Positions 8,161 to 16,431 of a DNA stretch of 64,000 nt are shown here, one piece after another; positions within the stretch are counted from its first letter, which is position 1, and the number at the start of each line of letters is the position of its first letter. The notes beneath the pieces were generated by a model. The model was given only the letters and a program-made list of their open reading frames with translations, searched no databases and was not told the DNA's origin. The translations under genes were made by a program, and so were the position numbers. This DNA is from Acidithrix ferrooxidans (GTDB taxonomy: Bacteria > Actinomycetota > Acidimicrobiia > Acidimicrobiales > Acidimicrobiaceae), in assembly GCF_000949295.1 (NCBI RefSeq), contig NZ_JXYS01000026.1, forward strand, positions 1 to 64,000, in the 5' to 3' direction.

Positions 8161-8669
8161 CTTACTTTCTGTCCATGGGCTCCAATTTAGGAGATCGCAG
8201 GAAGTTTTTACGGTTGGGTTTGGATCAAATTCCCTTCCTCGTTGCCGTCTCTTCTTTGTATAGAAGCTCACCGATGCAAATGCGCGATGAGGCGGCGGAG
8301 TTTTACAATATCGCCGTTGAGATCGAGTGCGACATGGAACCTCATCTCTTGCTTGAGATGTTGCATCGAATCGAAGAAAGCGCAGGAAGAGTTCGACCCT
8401 ATCCTAATGCTCCGCGATCTTTGGATATCGACATTATCTATTGGAGTGGCGGTGAGCTAAACGATAGTGATCTTGTGATTCCACACCCTAGAGCTCATGA
8501 GCGACTCTTTGTATTGGCGCCACTCTATGAGTTGTCGCCCGAGATTGCACTTAGGCTGGACCTCAAGGGGCGTTTTGACTTGTCGGCTACGATGGCAATT
8601 ACCGACGATGAGCCGGCGATGGCAGATTCCTATGTGATTAGGTCTTCGGATTCGAGCTGGTATAGCTAG
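8157..8669 (+). CDS. folK: Hydroxymethyldihydropteridine diphosphokinase
   Basis: Transfers diphosphate from ATP to 6-hydroxymethyl-dihydropterin, feeding FolP. The 170-residue protein begins LSMGSNLGDR and contains the HPPK signature RPYPNAPRSLDIDIIYW (R-x2-P-R-x2-D-x-D core, about residues 78-94) and the IPHPRAHER motif. The TTG start shares three bases with the folB stop. The last roughly 30 residues are not conserved in the family. Confidence 0.92.
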   Translation: MTYFLSMGSNLGDRRKFLRLGLDQIPFLVAVSSLYRSSPMQMRDEAAEFYNIAVEIECDMEPHLLLEMLHRIEESAGRVRPYPNAPRSLDIDIIYWSGGELNDSDLVIPHPRAHERLFVLAPLYELSPEIALRLDLKGRFDLSATMAITDDEPAMADSYVIRSSDSSWYS

Positions 8670-8738
8670 AGTCCTGGCGAACAATGATCCTTGTGTGCTA
8701 TTTGGTTAAATCCAATTGATTTAGGTAGGCGATAAAGG

Positions 8739-9599
8739 TTGCAGGTAATAGACAATTGCGAAGAGCTCTTTGATTTTGCTCAGGAGAGCCGAGCCCAAGG
8801 CTTGAAGATCGGCTTTGTGCCGACAATGGGAGCGTTACACCGAGGCCATCTTTCCTTAGTCTTGGCCGCTAAGCAAAAGTGCGATTTGGTTGTTGTCTCG
8901 GTCTTTGTGAATCCACTGCAGTTCAATAACCCTTTGGACTTTGAGCGCTATCCAAGAGATCTGGCACACGACCTAAGTTTGCTTGAGAATTCTGGGGTTG
9001 CGCTGGTCTTTTCCCCAAGCGAAGATGAGATGCACCCAAAGCCAATGCAGATAGGTTTTAGAGTAGAGGGCATCTCTGAGGGCCTCGAAGGTAAGTTTCG
9101 GCCGGGTCACTTCGATGGCGTAGCCAATGTGGTTGGAAAGCTTTTCAATTGTATTGGTCCCGCAACGGCGTTCTTTGGCGAAAAAGATTACCAGCAGGTC
9201 AAGGTGATCAATCGGCTGGTGCGCGAGTTTCATTTTCCCATTGAGATTTTTGTGGTGCCAACTCTACGCGAAGTGGATGGTTTGGCTATGTCTTCGCGGA
9301 ACCTTCTCTTGACGCCTCGAGCAAGGAAAGCTGCAGCTGGAATTTATGCAGCTTTTTCATTTGGCCGTGGCTTGGCGATTCAAAACGAACCTTCAGATGA
9401 GGTACTTGAATCGATGACTAATATTTTGATCGATCGCGCTGGGGGCGAAGGTGCCCAATGCAAGGTCGATTATGTTGCACATGTGCGAGGTGAGAGTCTC
9501 GAAGAGATCTCGCTATTTGAAGATGGATCTCGCTTTTTTATAGCGGCGAGTTACGACGGAGTTCGTCTTATCGATAACATTGGGGTATTCGATAAGTAA
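8739..9599 (+). CDS. panC: Pantothenate synthetase
   Basis: ATP-dependent ligation of pantoate and beta-alanine. The 286-residue protein has the nucleotidyl-transferase signature GFVPTMGALHRGHLSL (about residues 25-40), VSVFVNPLQFN, and FFGEKDYQQ followed by the KMSKS-like MSSRN. Length is typical. A TTG start is used. panD, the aspartate decarboxylase that often follows panC and makes beta-alanine, is absent before coaX, so that step must be encoded elsewhere or use another enzyme. Confidence 0.93.
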   Translation: MQVIDNCEELFDFAQESRAQGLKIGFVPTMGALHRGHLSLVLAAKQKCDLVVVSVFVNPLQFNNPLDFERYPRDLAHDLSLLENSGVALVFSPSEDEMHPKPMQIGFRVEGISEGLEGKFRPGHFDGVANVVGKLFNCIGPATAFFGEKDYQQVKVINRLVREFHFPIEIFVVPTLREVDGLAMSSRNLLLTPRARKAAAGIYAAFSFGRGLAIQNEPSDEVLESMTNILIDRAGGEGAQCKVDYVAHVRGESLEEISLFEDGSRFFIAASYDGVRLIDNIGVFDK

Positions 9600-9619
9600 G
9601 TTTTGGAGGCTAGGCGTCA

Positions 9620-10444
9620 GTGCTTCTCGTGATAGATGTTGGTAACTCCAACACCGTAATTGGAGTTTATGAGTCTCAAAGCCTCGTAATGGGTGAGGTA
9701 AAGGTTGGGCGGAGTGCTGATTTCGGCTTGACTCATCATTTCCGAGTCGCTACAGTCGCAGAGAAGACCGCGGATGAATACGCGCTCTTATTGGTGCAAC
9801 TCCTAGGGATGAAAGGGCTCGATCGATTGAGCTCGATCAGTGGAGTTGTAATCTCCTCTACGGTTCCCTCGGTCACTCAGACCATGAGGGAGATGACGGA
9901 TAATTGGTTCGGTGTCGTACCCCTGATAATTGGACCTGGAGTTAGGTCAGGCATGCCGATCTTGTACGATAACGCTAAAGAGGTAGGAGCTGACCGAATA
10001 GCAGATGCTGTGGCCGGAATGGATCTCTATGGTTCGCCACTTATAGTCGTTGACTTTGGGACAGCCACGACCTTTGATGCGGTCTCTGCCAAAGGAGAAT
10101 ATTTAGGGGGAGCAATCTGTCCGGGGGTTGAGATCTCCATGAATGCGCTGGTATCGAGGGCTGCGGCACTTAGAAAGGTCGAGTTGGTCGCTCCAAGGGG
10201 TGTCATTGGCAAATCCACCGTTGAATCGATCCAGTCCGGTGCTCTCTATGGCTTTGCTGCTCAAACCGATGGAATGGCCCGGCGCTTTAAAGCGGAGTTG
10301 GGTCAAGAGGCTAAAGTGATTGCAACCGGAGGTCTTGCAGTGGTGGTAGCGCCATATTGCGAAGAGGTGGATGCGGTGGAGCCATGGCTTACATTGCACG
10401 GACTGCGACTTTTATACGAGAAGAATTTCACACCAGTGCGTTGA
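9620..10444 (+). CDS. coaX: Type III pantothenate kinase
   Basis: Phosphorylates pantothenate, the first committed step to coenzyme A. The 274-residue protein of the ASKHA fold starts LLVIDVGNSNTVIG (phosphate-1 loop with catalytic Asp), and shows GADRIADAVA and VDFGTATTFDAV (phosphate-2 region) then ATGGLA (adenosine motif). The GTG start at 9620 lies 20 bp after panC, so the pair is probably one transcript supplying CoA synthesis. Confidence 0.93.
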   Translation: MLLVIDVGNSNTVIGVYESQSLVMGEVKVGRSADFGLTHHFRVATVAEKTADEYALLLVQLLGMKGLDRLSSISGVVISSTVPSVTQTMREMTDNWFGVVPLIIGPGVRSGMPILYDNAKEVGADRIADAVAGMDLYGSPLIVVDFGTATTFDAVSAKGEYLGGAICPGVEISMNALVSRAAALRKVELVAPRGVIGKSTVESIQSGALYGFAAQTDGMARRFKAELGQEAKVIATGGLAVVVAPYCEEVDAVEPWLTLHGLRLLYEKNFTPVR

Positions 10445-10529
10445 CGATTTTGCTCATTTGGCTCGTACGCGTTTTAGACTGGCAGTTAAAGCTAGATGAC
10501 AGTTAATTTCGTATTCCAAAGGGGCTCCT

Positions 10530-11954
10530 GTGGCGCAGAATATCTCTGATATTGAGATTCCATATACTTTCGACCCCGACATGACGACAAAGCAAATTCG
10601 TGACACCTTCGGAGATATCGCCGATGGCGAGGTTACGACGCAACGCCATAGCCTAGCAGGGCGTGTAATGCTTCTTCGTCGACAAGGTAAGGTTGCATTT
10701 GCTGAACTGAGAGATCAGCACGGAGCAATCCAACTCTTTGCGCGATCGAATGATCTTGAGCGATTTGATGCTTTTGGCGATTTGAATTTGGGAGACTGGA
10801 TCGGCGCTCGGGGTTTTGTAGGTAAGACCAAAAAGGGAGAACTTTCACTCTTTATAGATAGCTTTGTTTTGCTTGCAAGAGCGCAACGGAGCTTTGGCGA
10901 TAAATGGCACGGAATTTCAGATGTAGATACTCGATATCGCCAGCGCTATGTGGATCTTTGGGCTAACCCAGAGACCCGAGTCGCACTGACTCGACGATTT
11001 CGCATGGTGTCGAAGATGAGACGTTACCTCGAGGACCTGAATTTTATAGAGGTAGAGACTCCTCTATTGCATCCAATTGCCGGAGGCGCTTTAGCTAAGC
11101 CATTCATAACTCACCACAACTCTCTAGACATGGAGTTATACCTTAGGATTGCTCCTGAGCTCTACCTAAAGCGATTGATCGTTGGTGGCTTCGATAAAGT
11201 TTTTGAAATTGGAAGGGTCTTTCGGAACGAGGGAATTTCTCCTCGTCATAACCCTGAATTTACCATGCTAGAACTTTACGAGGCATACGCGGACTATCAA
11301 GATATGATGACCTTGACTGAAAACTTGGTTGCCTATTTGGTATTTGATGCTTTTGGTACGACAAAGATTTCATATCAAGACAGAGAGATTGATTTTACAA
11401 CGCCTTGGCGTAGAGCTACCTTAGAAGACCTAACGAGTGAATCTCTTGGGTATGAGATTTCGCTCGAGACCCCGATTGAAAAGCTCAAAGAGATCGCCGA
11501 TGGACTTGGAATTGTGGGCGATAGCAAATGGGGTTCCGGGAAATATCTACTGGAGATATACGAGCGAACGACAGAGTCAAGCCTTTGGGATCCTGTTTTT
11601 GTTATGGACTTCCCCAGGGAGGTTTCACCACTTTCTAGGGACCACAGGTCCAAGGCGGATCGGGTCGAGCGTTTCGAAGCCATAGTAGCTGGGCGAGAGC
11701 TAGCAAACGCATTTTCTGAATTAAATGACCCAATCGAACAGAGAAGGCGTTTTGCCCATCAGGTTGAACTTGCTCAAGGCGGAGACGATGAGGCAATGAA
11801 TATGGATGAAGACTATATTCGCGCCCTCGAATATGGCCTCCCTCCAACTGGAGGACTTGGAATTGGCATCGATCGTTTGGCGATGCTGCTGTGTGATGCC
11901 TCTCAGATTCGCGAAGTGATAGCTTTTCCGGCTCTGCGCAAGGAAACGCTATAG
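10530..11954 (+). CDS. lysS: Lysyl-tRNA synthetase (class II)
   Basis: Charges tRNA-Lys. The 474-residue protein has an N-terminal OB-fold anticodon-binding domain (about residues 40-140), class II motif 1 in the MRRYLEDLNFIEVETP region, motif 2 in FRNEGISPRHNPEFTMLE (about residues 231-248) and motif 3 in GLGIGIDRLAML (about residues 445-456). The GTG start follows GGGGCTCCT. The position after coaX matches the usual actinobacterial order. A strong hairpin terminator follows at 12013-12043. Confidence 0.94.
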   Translation: MAQNISDIEIPYTFDPDMTTKQIRDTFGDIADGEVTTQRHSLAGRVMLLRRQGKVAFAELRDQHGAIQLFARSNDLERFDAFGDLNLGDWIGARGFVGKTKKGELSLFIDSFVLLARAQRSFGDKWHGISDVDTRYRQRYVDLWANPETRVALTRRFRMVSKMRRYLEDLNFIEVETPLLHPIAGGALAKPFITHHNSLDMELYLRIAPELYLKRLIVGGFDKVFEIGRVFRNEGISPRHNPEFTMLELYEAYADYQDMMTLTENLVAYLVFDAFGTTKISYQDREIDFTTPWRRATLEDLTSESLGYEISLETPIEKLKEIADGLGIVGDSKWGSGKYLLEIYERTTESSLWDPVFVMDFPREVSPLSRDHRSKADRVERFEAIVAGRELANAFSELNDPIEQRRRFAHQVELAQGGDDEAMNMDEDYIRALEYGLPPTGGLGIGIDRLAMLLCDASQIREVIAFPALRKETL

Positions 11955-12012
11955 ATCTACAAAAGACAAGCTCGGTCGTTTGGGATGACCTGATTGCAAT
12001 CGAGTAGAGGTG

Positions 12013-12043
12013 ATTTTGCCCTATCAAATCGATAGGGCAAAAT
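12013..12043. terminator. Bidirectional terminator between lysS and crp-like gene
   Basis: A perfect 13-bp stem (ATTTTGCCCTATC at 12013-12025 with GATAGGGCAAAAT at 12031-12043) and a five-base loop. A- and T-runs at both stem ends allow it to act on either strand. It lies exactly between the lysS stop and the stop of the convergent regulator, so both genes can use it. Confidence 0.9.
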
Positions 12044-12703
12044 TTATCCGGCGATGATCTCTAGCTGTGGTCTATTTTTGATCCTATATAGTCGGTCATT
12101 TATGTCGATGTAACCAGCCCGCACGAAGGCCGCAAGTGTCTTGTTGACTCGTTCTCTTGAAGCTCCGATTAGCCCCGCGAGTTCTTCTTGGGTGAGTGGA
12201 ATTATGAACTCGTCTAAATTGGCTGCCAGCTCCAGGAGTCGTTTTGCGGTTCTACCGGTGACATCTAGGAACATTGCATCTGTGAGGGCGTCATCGGTTT
12301 GGCGTAGGCGATTCGCCAATAGCTCAAGGAGTGACCAGAGTAAGACGGGTCGATGCTCAATTGCGCTTCGTATCGGCGTGTAGGAGATGGCAGCCACCTC
12401 TGAGCGCTCAATTGCCCTTGCGGTAGCAGATCGTCCTTGTCCATCGAATAGGCCCAGTTCGCCAAAGAGATCTCCAGTTTCCATGATCGCCACCATGGAC
12501 TCCTTGCGATCTAAAAATGCCTTCAAGATTGCGATTCTTCCAGAAGTTACTATGTAAAGCGAGTCGGCGAGATCATTTTCATGGAAGATTTCGTCCCCAC
12601 GTTTGAGTTTGATACGTCGGTGGCTCGCTAGGACGAGTGCCATCGTTTGATTGTCTAGCGATCTAAAGAGCGATGTATTGGCTAGAAGCTCCACAATGTC
12701 CAC
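12044..12703 (-). CDS. Crp/Fnr-family transcriptional regulator
   Basis: A 219-residue regulator with an N-terminal cyclic-nucleotide-binding domain (about residues 10-125, with a GDLFGELGLFDGQGRSATARA phosphate-binding cassette-like block) and a C-terminal winged helix (LTQEELAGLIGASRERVNKT recognition region, about residues 167-186). The Arg-Ser-Ala pattern of the cassette is compatible with cAMP binding. It lacks the cysteine cluster of Fnr. The GTG start has no clear ribosome binding site, hinting at leaderless expression. It is divergent from carD. Confidence 0.88.
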   Translation of the reverse strand: MDIVELLANTSLFRSLDNQTMALVLASHRRIKLKRGDEIFHENDLADSLYIVTSGRIAILKAFLDRKESMVAIMETGDLFGELGLFDGQGRSATARAIERSEVAAISYTPIRSAIEHRPVLLWSLLELLANRLRQTDDALTDAMFLDVTGRTAKRLLELAANLDEFIIPLTQEELAGLIGASRERVNKTLAAFVRAGYIDINDRLYRIKNRPQLEIIAG

Positions 12704-12851
12704 AAAGACACGTTAGCGACTTTTTTCCGATTAAGGTGGCAAAAAAGAGTATATGATTGGATATCCTTGACGAATAGATGAAGTATTTGGGATCAAGGTG
12801 GAAATTTAGCTCTAAAATTAAGGGGTAAATCTATCTAGCTTCGGGAGAAAT

Positions 12852-13331
12852 ATGAAATTCGAGGTTGGCGACAAAGTTGTCTACCCCCACCACGGAGCTG
12901 CCATAATTCTAAAGCGCGAGGAGATGGACTTTCTTGGAGAAACCAAGGAGTACCTCGTACTAAAGTTAGCTTTTGGGGATCTGACATTGAAGGTCCCGGT
13001 TGATAAGGCCGAAGAAGTGGGAATCCGCGAGGTAATCAACGACGAAGAAGTTGAAGAGGTTTTTGCCGTTTTGAAGAAGAAAGACGCGCGTATGCCAACT
13101 AACTGGTCGCGTCGTTATAAGAACCACGTTGAAAAACTTAAATCCGGTGATATCTATCAAGTCGCCGAAGTCGTTAGGAACCTGACGATTCGTGATAACG
13201 ATAAAGGTCTCAGTGCAGGGGAGAAGAGGATGCTCTCGAAGGCCCGCCAGATCTTAGTCTCTGAATTGACGTTCGCTCTAGGCGTTGCCGAGGCCGAAGC
13301 CGAGTCTAAGCTCGACGCAGCATTGGCCTAG
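12852..13331 (+). CDS. carD: CarD-family RNA polymerase-binding regulator
   Basis: A 159-residue actinobacterial CarD: an N-terminal RNAP-interaction (Tudor-like) domain with VGDKVVYPHHGAA and a C-terminal helical DNA-binding domain including NWSRRYKNHVEKLKSGD and the conserved tryptophan (about residue 80). CarD stabilises open complexes at housekeeping promoters. A GGGAG sequence precedes the ATG. It is followed closely by ispD and ispF, the conserved actinobacterial arrangement. Confidence 0.94.
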   Translation: MKFEVGDKVVYPHHGAAIILKREEMDFLGETKEYLVLKLAFGDLTLKVPVDKAEEVGIREVINDEEVEEVFAVLKKKDARMPTNWSRRYKNHVEKLKSGDIYQVAEVVRNLTIRDNDKGLSAGEKRMLSKARQILVSELTFALGVAEAEAESKLDAALA

Positions 13332-13344
13332 AAGAGGCTGACAA

Positions 13345-14034
13345 ATGGCTCAAACTTCCACAAGGGGTGAAGTCTGGACCGTGGTTGTGGCAGGAGGATC
13401 TTCCATACGGTTTGGTTCTCCAAAGATGCTTGAGCTGATTGAGGGAAAATCGGTTCTGGAGATCTCGATGGAACAGGCACGAAATAACTCGCATCGGGTG
13501 GTCTTGGTTGTGCCTGGGAACTTATTGGCTACCTTTGACTCTATGGCTGACATTGTCGTTAGCGGCGGTCCAAGCCGCAGTGCTTCGGTGAGTAATGGAG
13601 TCATGGCTGTTCCACAAAGCGCTAGGAGCATTCTTATTCATGATGGGGCTCGACCCCTAGCTAGTTCGCTTCTTTATCGTAGGGTAATAGCAAAGATTGA
13701 CGATGGAGCTTTAGCGGTTGTTCCCGTTGTTCCAATCACGGACTCTCTCAAGTCAATTGACGACTTCGGGCACGTAAAATCTATTTCGCGCAGTGGTTTT
13801 TTTGGGGCACAAACACCACAAGGTTTTGATTTTAATAGTGCACGAGCAATTGCCCAGGCGACTTTGGATCAGACAGATGATATTTCAACGGCACAGGCAC
13901 TTGGCTTGGAGGTCTCCTACGTAGAGGGTGAGACGACAAATATTAAGATCACGGTGCCTTCTGATTTGGTAGTGGCCAGAGCTCTCTATGACTACCTCCG
14001 ACTAAAAGAATCAGGCGCCCAACCCGGAAGCTGA
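13345..14034 (+). CDS. ispD: 2-C-methyl-D-erythritol 4-phosphate cytidylyltransferase
   Basis: MEP-pathway enzyme joining CTP with methylerythritol phosphate. The 229-residue protein shows the nucleotide-binding start VVVAGGSSIRFGSPKML (G-G-S-x-R-x-G core), IHDGARPL (about residues 96-103) and the T-P-Q-G-F motif, ending with the TNIKITVPSDLVVA block. Slightly short but intact. It begins 14 bp after carD and is followed after 9 bp by ispF. Confidence 0.92.
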   Translation: MAQTSTRGEVWTVVVAGGSSIRFGSPKMLELIEGKSVLEISMEQARNNSHRVVLVVPGNLLATFDSMADIVVSGGPSRSASVSNGVMAVPQSARSILIHDGARPLASSLLYRRVIAKIDDGALAVVPVVPITDSLKSIDDFGHVKSISRSGFFGAQTPQGFDFNSARAIAQATLDQTDDISTAQALGLEVSYVEGETTNIKITVPSDLVVARALYDYLRLKESGAQPGS

Positions 14035-14043
14035 GAGGCGGTA

Positions 14044-14535
14044 ATGGTGGATTTCTCAAAGTTGCGCATTGGTTCTGGGTATGATTTGCACCCGATTTCA
14101 GATGATCCAACACGCAAGTTTTACCTTGGAGGAGTGGAGATCTCCTCGGGCAGTGGGCCAATGGGCCACTCCGATGCAGACGTCGTCTGCCATGCAATAG
14201 CAGATGCCATTTTGGGGTTGGTCGGCCTTGGAGGTATCGGTGATCATTTTCTAGCTAGTGATCCACAGTGGAAGGATGCCAAGAGTACCTTGATGTTGGC
14301 GAGATGTCTTGATATGGTGACAGATCGTGGTGCGTATGTAATCAATGTGGATGTAACGGTTATCCTTCAAACACCTCGGATCTCGCCTTATAGAAGTATG
14401 ATCGAGGGAGCATTGAGCGAGTTGTTGAAGGTCCCTGTATCTCTAAAGGCTAAGAGCCCTGAACACGTGGGTTCGCTCGGACGAAATGAGGCAGTGGTAG
14501 CCCAAGCTGTCGCTCTGGGGTATCTCAACCCCTAA
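14044..14535 (+). CDS. ispF: 2-C-methyl-D-erythritol 2,4-cyclodiphosphate synthase
   Basis: Fifth MEP-pathway enzyme, cyclising CDP-methylerythritol phosphate to the cyclodiphosphate. The 163-residue protein carries the metal ligands in GSGYDLHPI (D-x-H) and the GHSDADVVCHAIADAI block. GIGDHFLASDPQW follows, and the C-terminal LGRNEAVVAQAVAL segment is typical. It ends the carD-ispD-ispF unit; a terminator follows at 14593-14633. Confidence 0.94.
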   Translation: MVDFSKLRIGSGYDLHPISDDPTRKFYLGGVEISSGSGPMGHSDADVVCHAIADAILGLVGLGGIGDHFLASDPQWKDAKSTLMLARCLDMVTDRGAYVINVDVTVILQTPRISPYRSMIEGALSELLKVPVSLKAKSPEHVGSLGRNEAVVAQAVALGYLNP

Positions 14536-14592
14536 ATTCCACGAGGTCGAGACAATGCTATCTAGGACATTAGGATCTATCTAAATATTTTT

Positions 14593-14633
14593 TAATAAGC
14601 GAAACCTCTGGTTGGCGTCGCTTATTACTTTTT
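14593..14633 (+). terminator. Terminator after ispF
   Basis: A stem TAATAAGCG (14593-14601) / CGCTTATTA (14619-14627), with a nested AACC/GGTT hairpin in the loop, followed by CTTTTT. It lies 57 bp past ispF. It also overlaps the earliest possible start of the next reading frame, which supports the later start chosen for rlmB. Confidence 0.8.
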
Positions 14634-14719
14634 GGTTGTGTTGTAGCGCATGGCCATTAAGGACCATTTTCAAACATGGGCCCTATGGCTCCACTCAATC
14701 GTTAGGAAACTTAGAGTCA

Positions 14720-15550
14720 ATGGCACAACGTAATAGACCTCCAGTAAACAGAGATCGTCGGGGCCGAGATCAACAATCTTTCGTTCAAAAACGACGCTCC
14801 TTGGGAGGTGAACAAGTCGAGGGACGTCAGGCCGTTCGAGAGTTGTTGATCGCCAAGCGGCGAACTGTCGAATACATCTGGATCGAAGAGACTGTAGAGC
14901 GAAAGGGTATAGTCACCGAGATTGTAGAGTTGGCGCTAAATCGTAGAATTCCGCTACTCACAGTCTCAAGACGCAAGTTCGAATCTGAGGTTAGATCTGA
15001 AGGTAGCCAAGGAATATTAGCAAAGGCGGCAGCACTTCGTGACGTTGATCTTGAGGATCTAGTCAATGGAGTGGAATCGCCGTTTTTGGTAGTTGTAGAT
15101 GGAATTACAGACCCACACAACCTTGGCGCAGTTCTACGTTCTGCCGAGTTAGCAGGTGTAACCGGTATTGTTTTGCCACAACATCGTACTACGCATATAA
15201 CCCCCACTGTAGCCAAAGCAGCAGCTGGAGCTGTTGAATACTTGAACTTTTCTTTGGTCTCTGGAGTCCCTAGTGCCCTTCGTAGCCTTGAAGAGCTGGG
15301 TGTTTTTAGAGCAGGACTTGATGTAAGAGGAAAATCCAGCGTATTTTCGATAAGTCCTATGGTGGTGGATAGACTAGCGCTAGTCTTGGGTTCAGAGGAC
15401 AAAGGATTGTCGCGTTTGACATCTGAACGGTGCGACGAGTTGGTTCGAATTCCCCAGGCGGGTCGATTGGACTCTCTGAATGTGTCAGCGGCGGCCGCGA
15501 TTTCACTTTTTGAGGTGGCCAGATTGAGGTCAGCCGCCACCCCCGGATAA
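14720..15550 (+). CDS. rlmB: 23S rRNA 2'-O-methyltransferase, TrmH/RlmB type
   Basis: A SpoU-class methyltransferase (276 residues). After a basic leader (NRDRRGRDQQSF) come the substrate-binding domain starting GEQVEGRQAVRELL, then the knotted SAM-binding domain with VVDGITDPHNLGAVLRSAE (motif 1), LVLGSEDKGL (motif 2) and IPQAGRLDSLNVSAAAAI (motif 3). These motifs match RlmB, which methylates G2251 of 23S rRNA. The frame is open from 14612, but that lies inside a terminator, so ATG 14720 is used. cysS, common just upstream in actinobacteria, is not present. Confidence 0.9.
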   Translation: MAQRNRPPVNRDRRGRDQQSFVQKRRSLGGEQVEGRQAVRELLIAKRRTVEYIWIEETVERKGIVTEIVELALNRRIPLLTVSRRKFESEVRSEGSQGILAKAAALRDVDLEDLVNGVESPFLVVVDGITDPHNLGAVLRSAELAGVTGIVLPQHRTTHITPTVAKAAAGAVEYLNFSLVSGVPSALRSLEELGVFRAGLDVRGKSSVFSISPMVVDRLALVLGSEDKGLSRLTSERCDELVRIPQAGRLDSLNVSAAAAISLFEVARLRSAATPG

Positions 15551-15818
15551 TCTGTTGATTGCCAAGGTATCGATTTGGGCGAGGGCGTGTCTTTTGCAGC
15601 CCTAGCCTTTGGTCGTCTGTTTTGATTTATTAATATCAATTCAAGCACTCTTTAATTCTCCACCAATGTAGAGATATTTTGGAACACGCGAACCCTTGAA
15701 GTCTTTTGGTGGGTCATTGTCGATACCTCCGAGGCGAAGAGGGGGGGATGTTGCTTTCTCGGCGTGGTTGATAGTCCCTTAGTCAACCTTAGATATCCCA
15801 AGCAGCTATGTGAAATTG

Positions 15819-15891
15819 AAAGTTCAGTCGTCGCTGTCCATCACTGAGCCTATAAGGTGGCCTTAGCGTGATGGCCTTGACTCTGAACTTT
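15819..15891. ncRNA. Candidate structured RNA or long inverted repeat
   Basis: Three nested pairings are visible: AAAGTTCAG (15819-15827) with CTGAACTTT (15883-15891), CCATCA (15838-15843) with TGATGG (15869-15874), and CTGAGCC (15844-15850) with GGCCTTAG (15859-15866, one bulge and one G-U pair), closing on an 8-base loop. This much complementarity in 73 bp is unlikely by chance. There is no T-run, and the strand is not decided. It may be a small RNA or a mobile-element footprint. Confidence 0.35.
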
Positions 15892-15958
15892 AGCGATCTA
15901 GTCTAAGGCCTATTTCTCATGCCATTGTTAAGCGGTTATGGCGGAGCCGTCAAGTCAC

Positions 15959-16000
15959 TTGGTCATAGTTATTTTGGTCATAGTTATTTTGGTCAGAATT
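15959..16000. repeat. 15-bp tandem repeat, about 2.8 copies
   Basis: TTGGTCATAGTTATT occurs at 15959-15973 and 15974-15988, and a third partial copy (TTGGTCAGAATT) at 15989-16000. It lies 64 bp past the 3' end of the tRNA-Thr gene. Confidence 0.9.
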
Positions 16001-16063
16001 GTTTGGGTTGCGAGCCGAGGGTGGCATCTGCCCTGTTTAGTTGTCGGCCTCATTGGTTGAATG

Positions 16064-16136
16064 AGCCGGTGGTCGGACTCGAACCGACGACCTGACGATT
16101 ACAAATCGCCTGCGCTACCAACTGCGCCACACCGGC
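16064..16136 (-). tRNA. tRNA-Thr (anticodon UGU)
   Basis: The minus strand folds into a complete cloverleaf: acceptor GCCGGTG/CACCGGC, D-stem GCGC/GCGC with AGTTGGTA loop, anticodon stem GGCGA/TCGTC with loop TTTGTAA (anticodon TGT), five-base variable region and T-arm GTCGG-TTCGAGT-CCGAC. With the discriminator base at 16064 it is 73 nt; no CCA is encoded. UGU reads ACA threonine codons. Confidence 0.95.
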
Positions 16137-16431
16137 ATTGAGAAAAATATTCTAGCGTTAGGTGACCACTTTGGCTCCGTAGACATCAAAGTAAATTCTT
16201 TCCCTAAGGCCAACTCTTGGGTGATAGCGCCTTGGTGGCGTTGCGACTTTTGCTTTTATCGACCCAGCGTTATTCTTATCGTTTTCGGTTTGGCTTTAAT
16301 ATCTCTGGTTTGGCTGTCTAGTGTCTTTCAAATTACAGTATTGTTATTATTGAATATTCATTTTTAAATATGCTTATAAAGTTCGGTAAATCTGACTGTT
16401 TTTAATTTGACGGTGAAACAGGGGGAAGTAA
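16137..16431. other. AT-rich intergenic region upstream of LytR_C gene
   Basis: 295 bp without a gene. An AT-rich stretch around 16330-16380 is a likely promoter for 16432. The tRNA promoter must lie just right of 16136. Confidence 0.4.

Larger units (their letters stand above)
15551..16063. other. Non-coding region between rlmB and tRNA-Thr
   Basis: No gene-like frame is seen in 513 bp. It holds the structured inverted repeat at 15819-15891, a GGTTGA/TCAACC hairpin near 15766-15787, and the 15-bp repeat at 15959-16000. Confidence 0.5.

Noticed and set aside
14612-14719. N-terminal extension of rlmB from 14612
   Set aside because: The stretch lies in the ispF terminator and encodes a non-family leader; ATG 14720 fits better.
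14827-15648. 273-residue minus-strand frame opposite rlmB
   Set aside because: Antisense shadow of an intact methyltransferase; low-complexity Ser/Thr-rich composition.
16000-16064. Attachment site at the tRNA-Thr 3' end
   Set aside because: No copy of the tRNA 3' end and no integrase gene is seen nearby, so there is no evidence of an integrated element.
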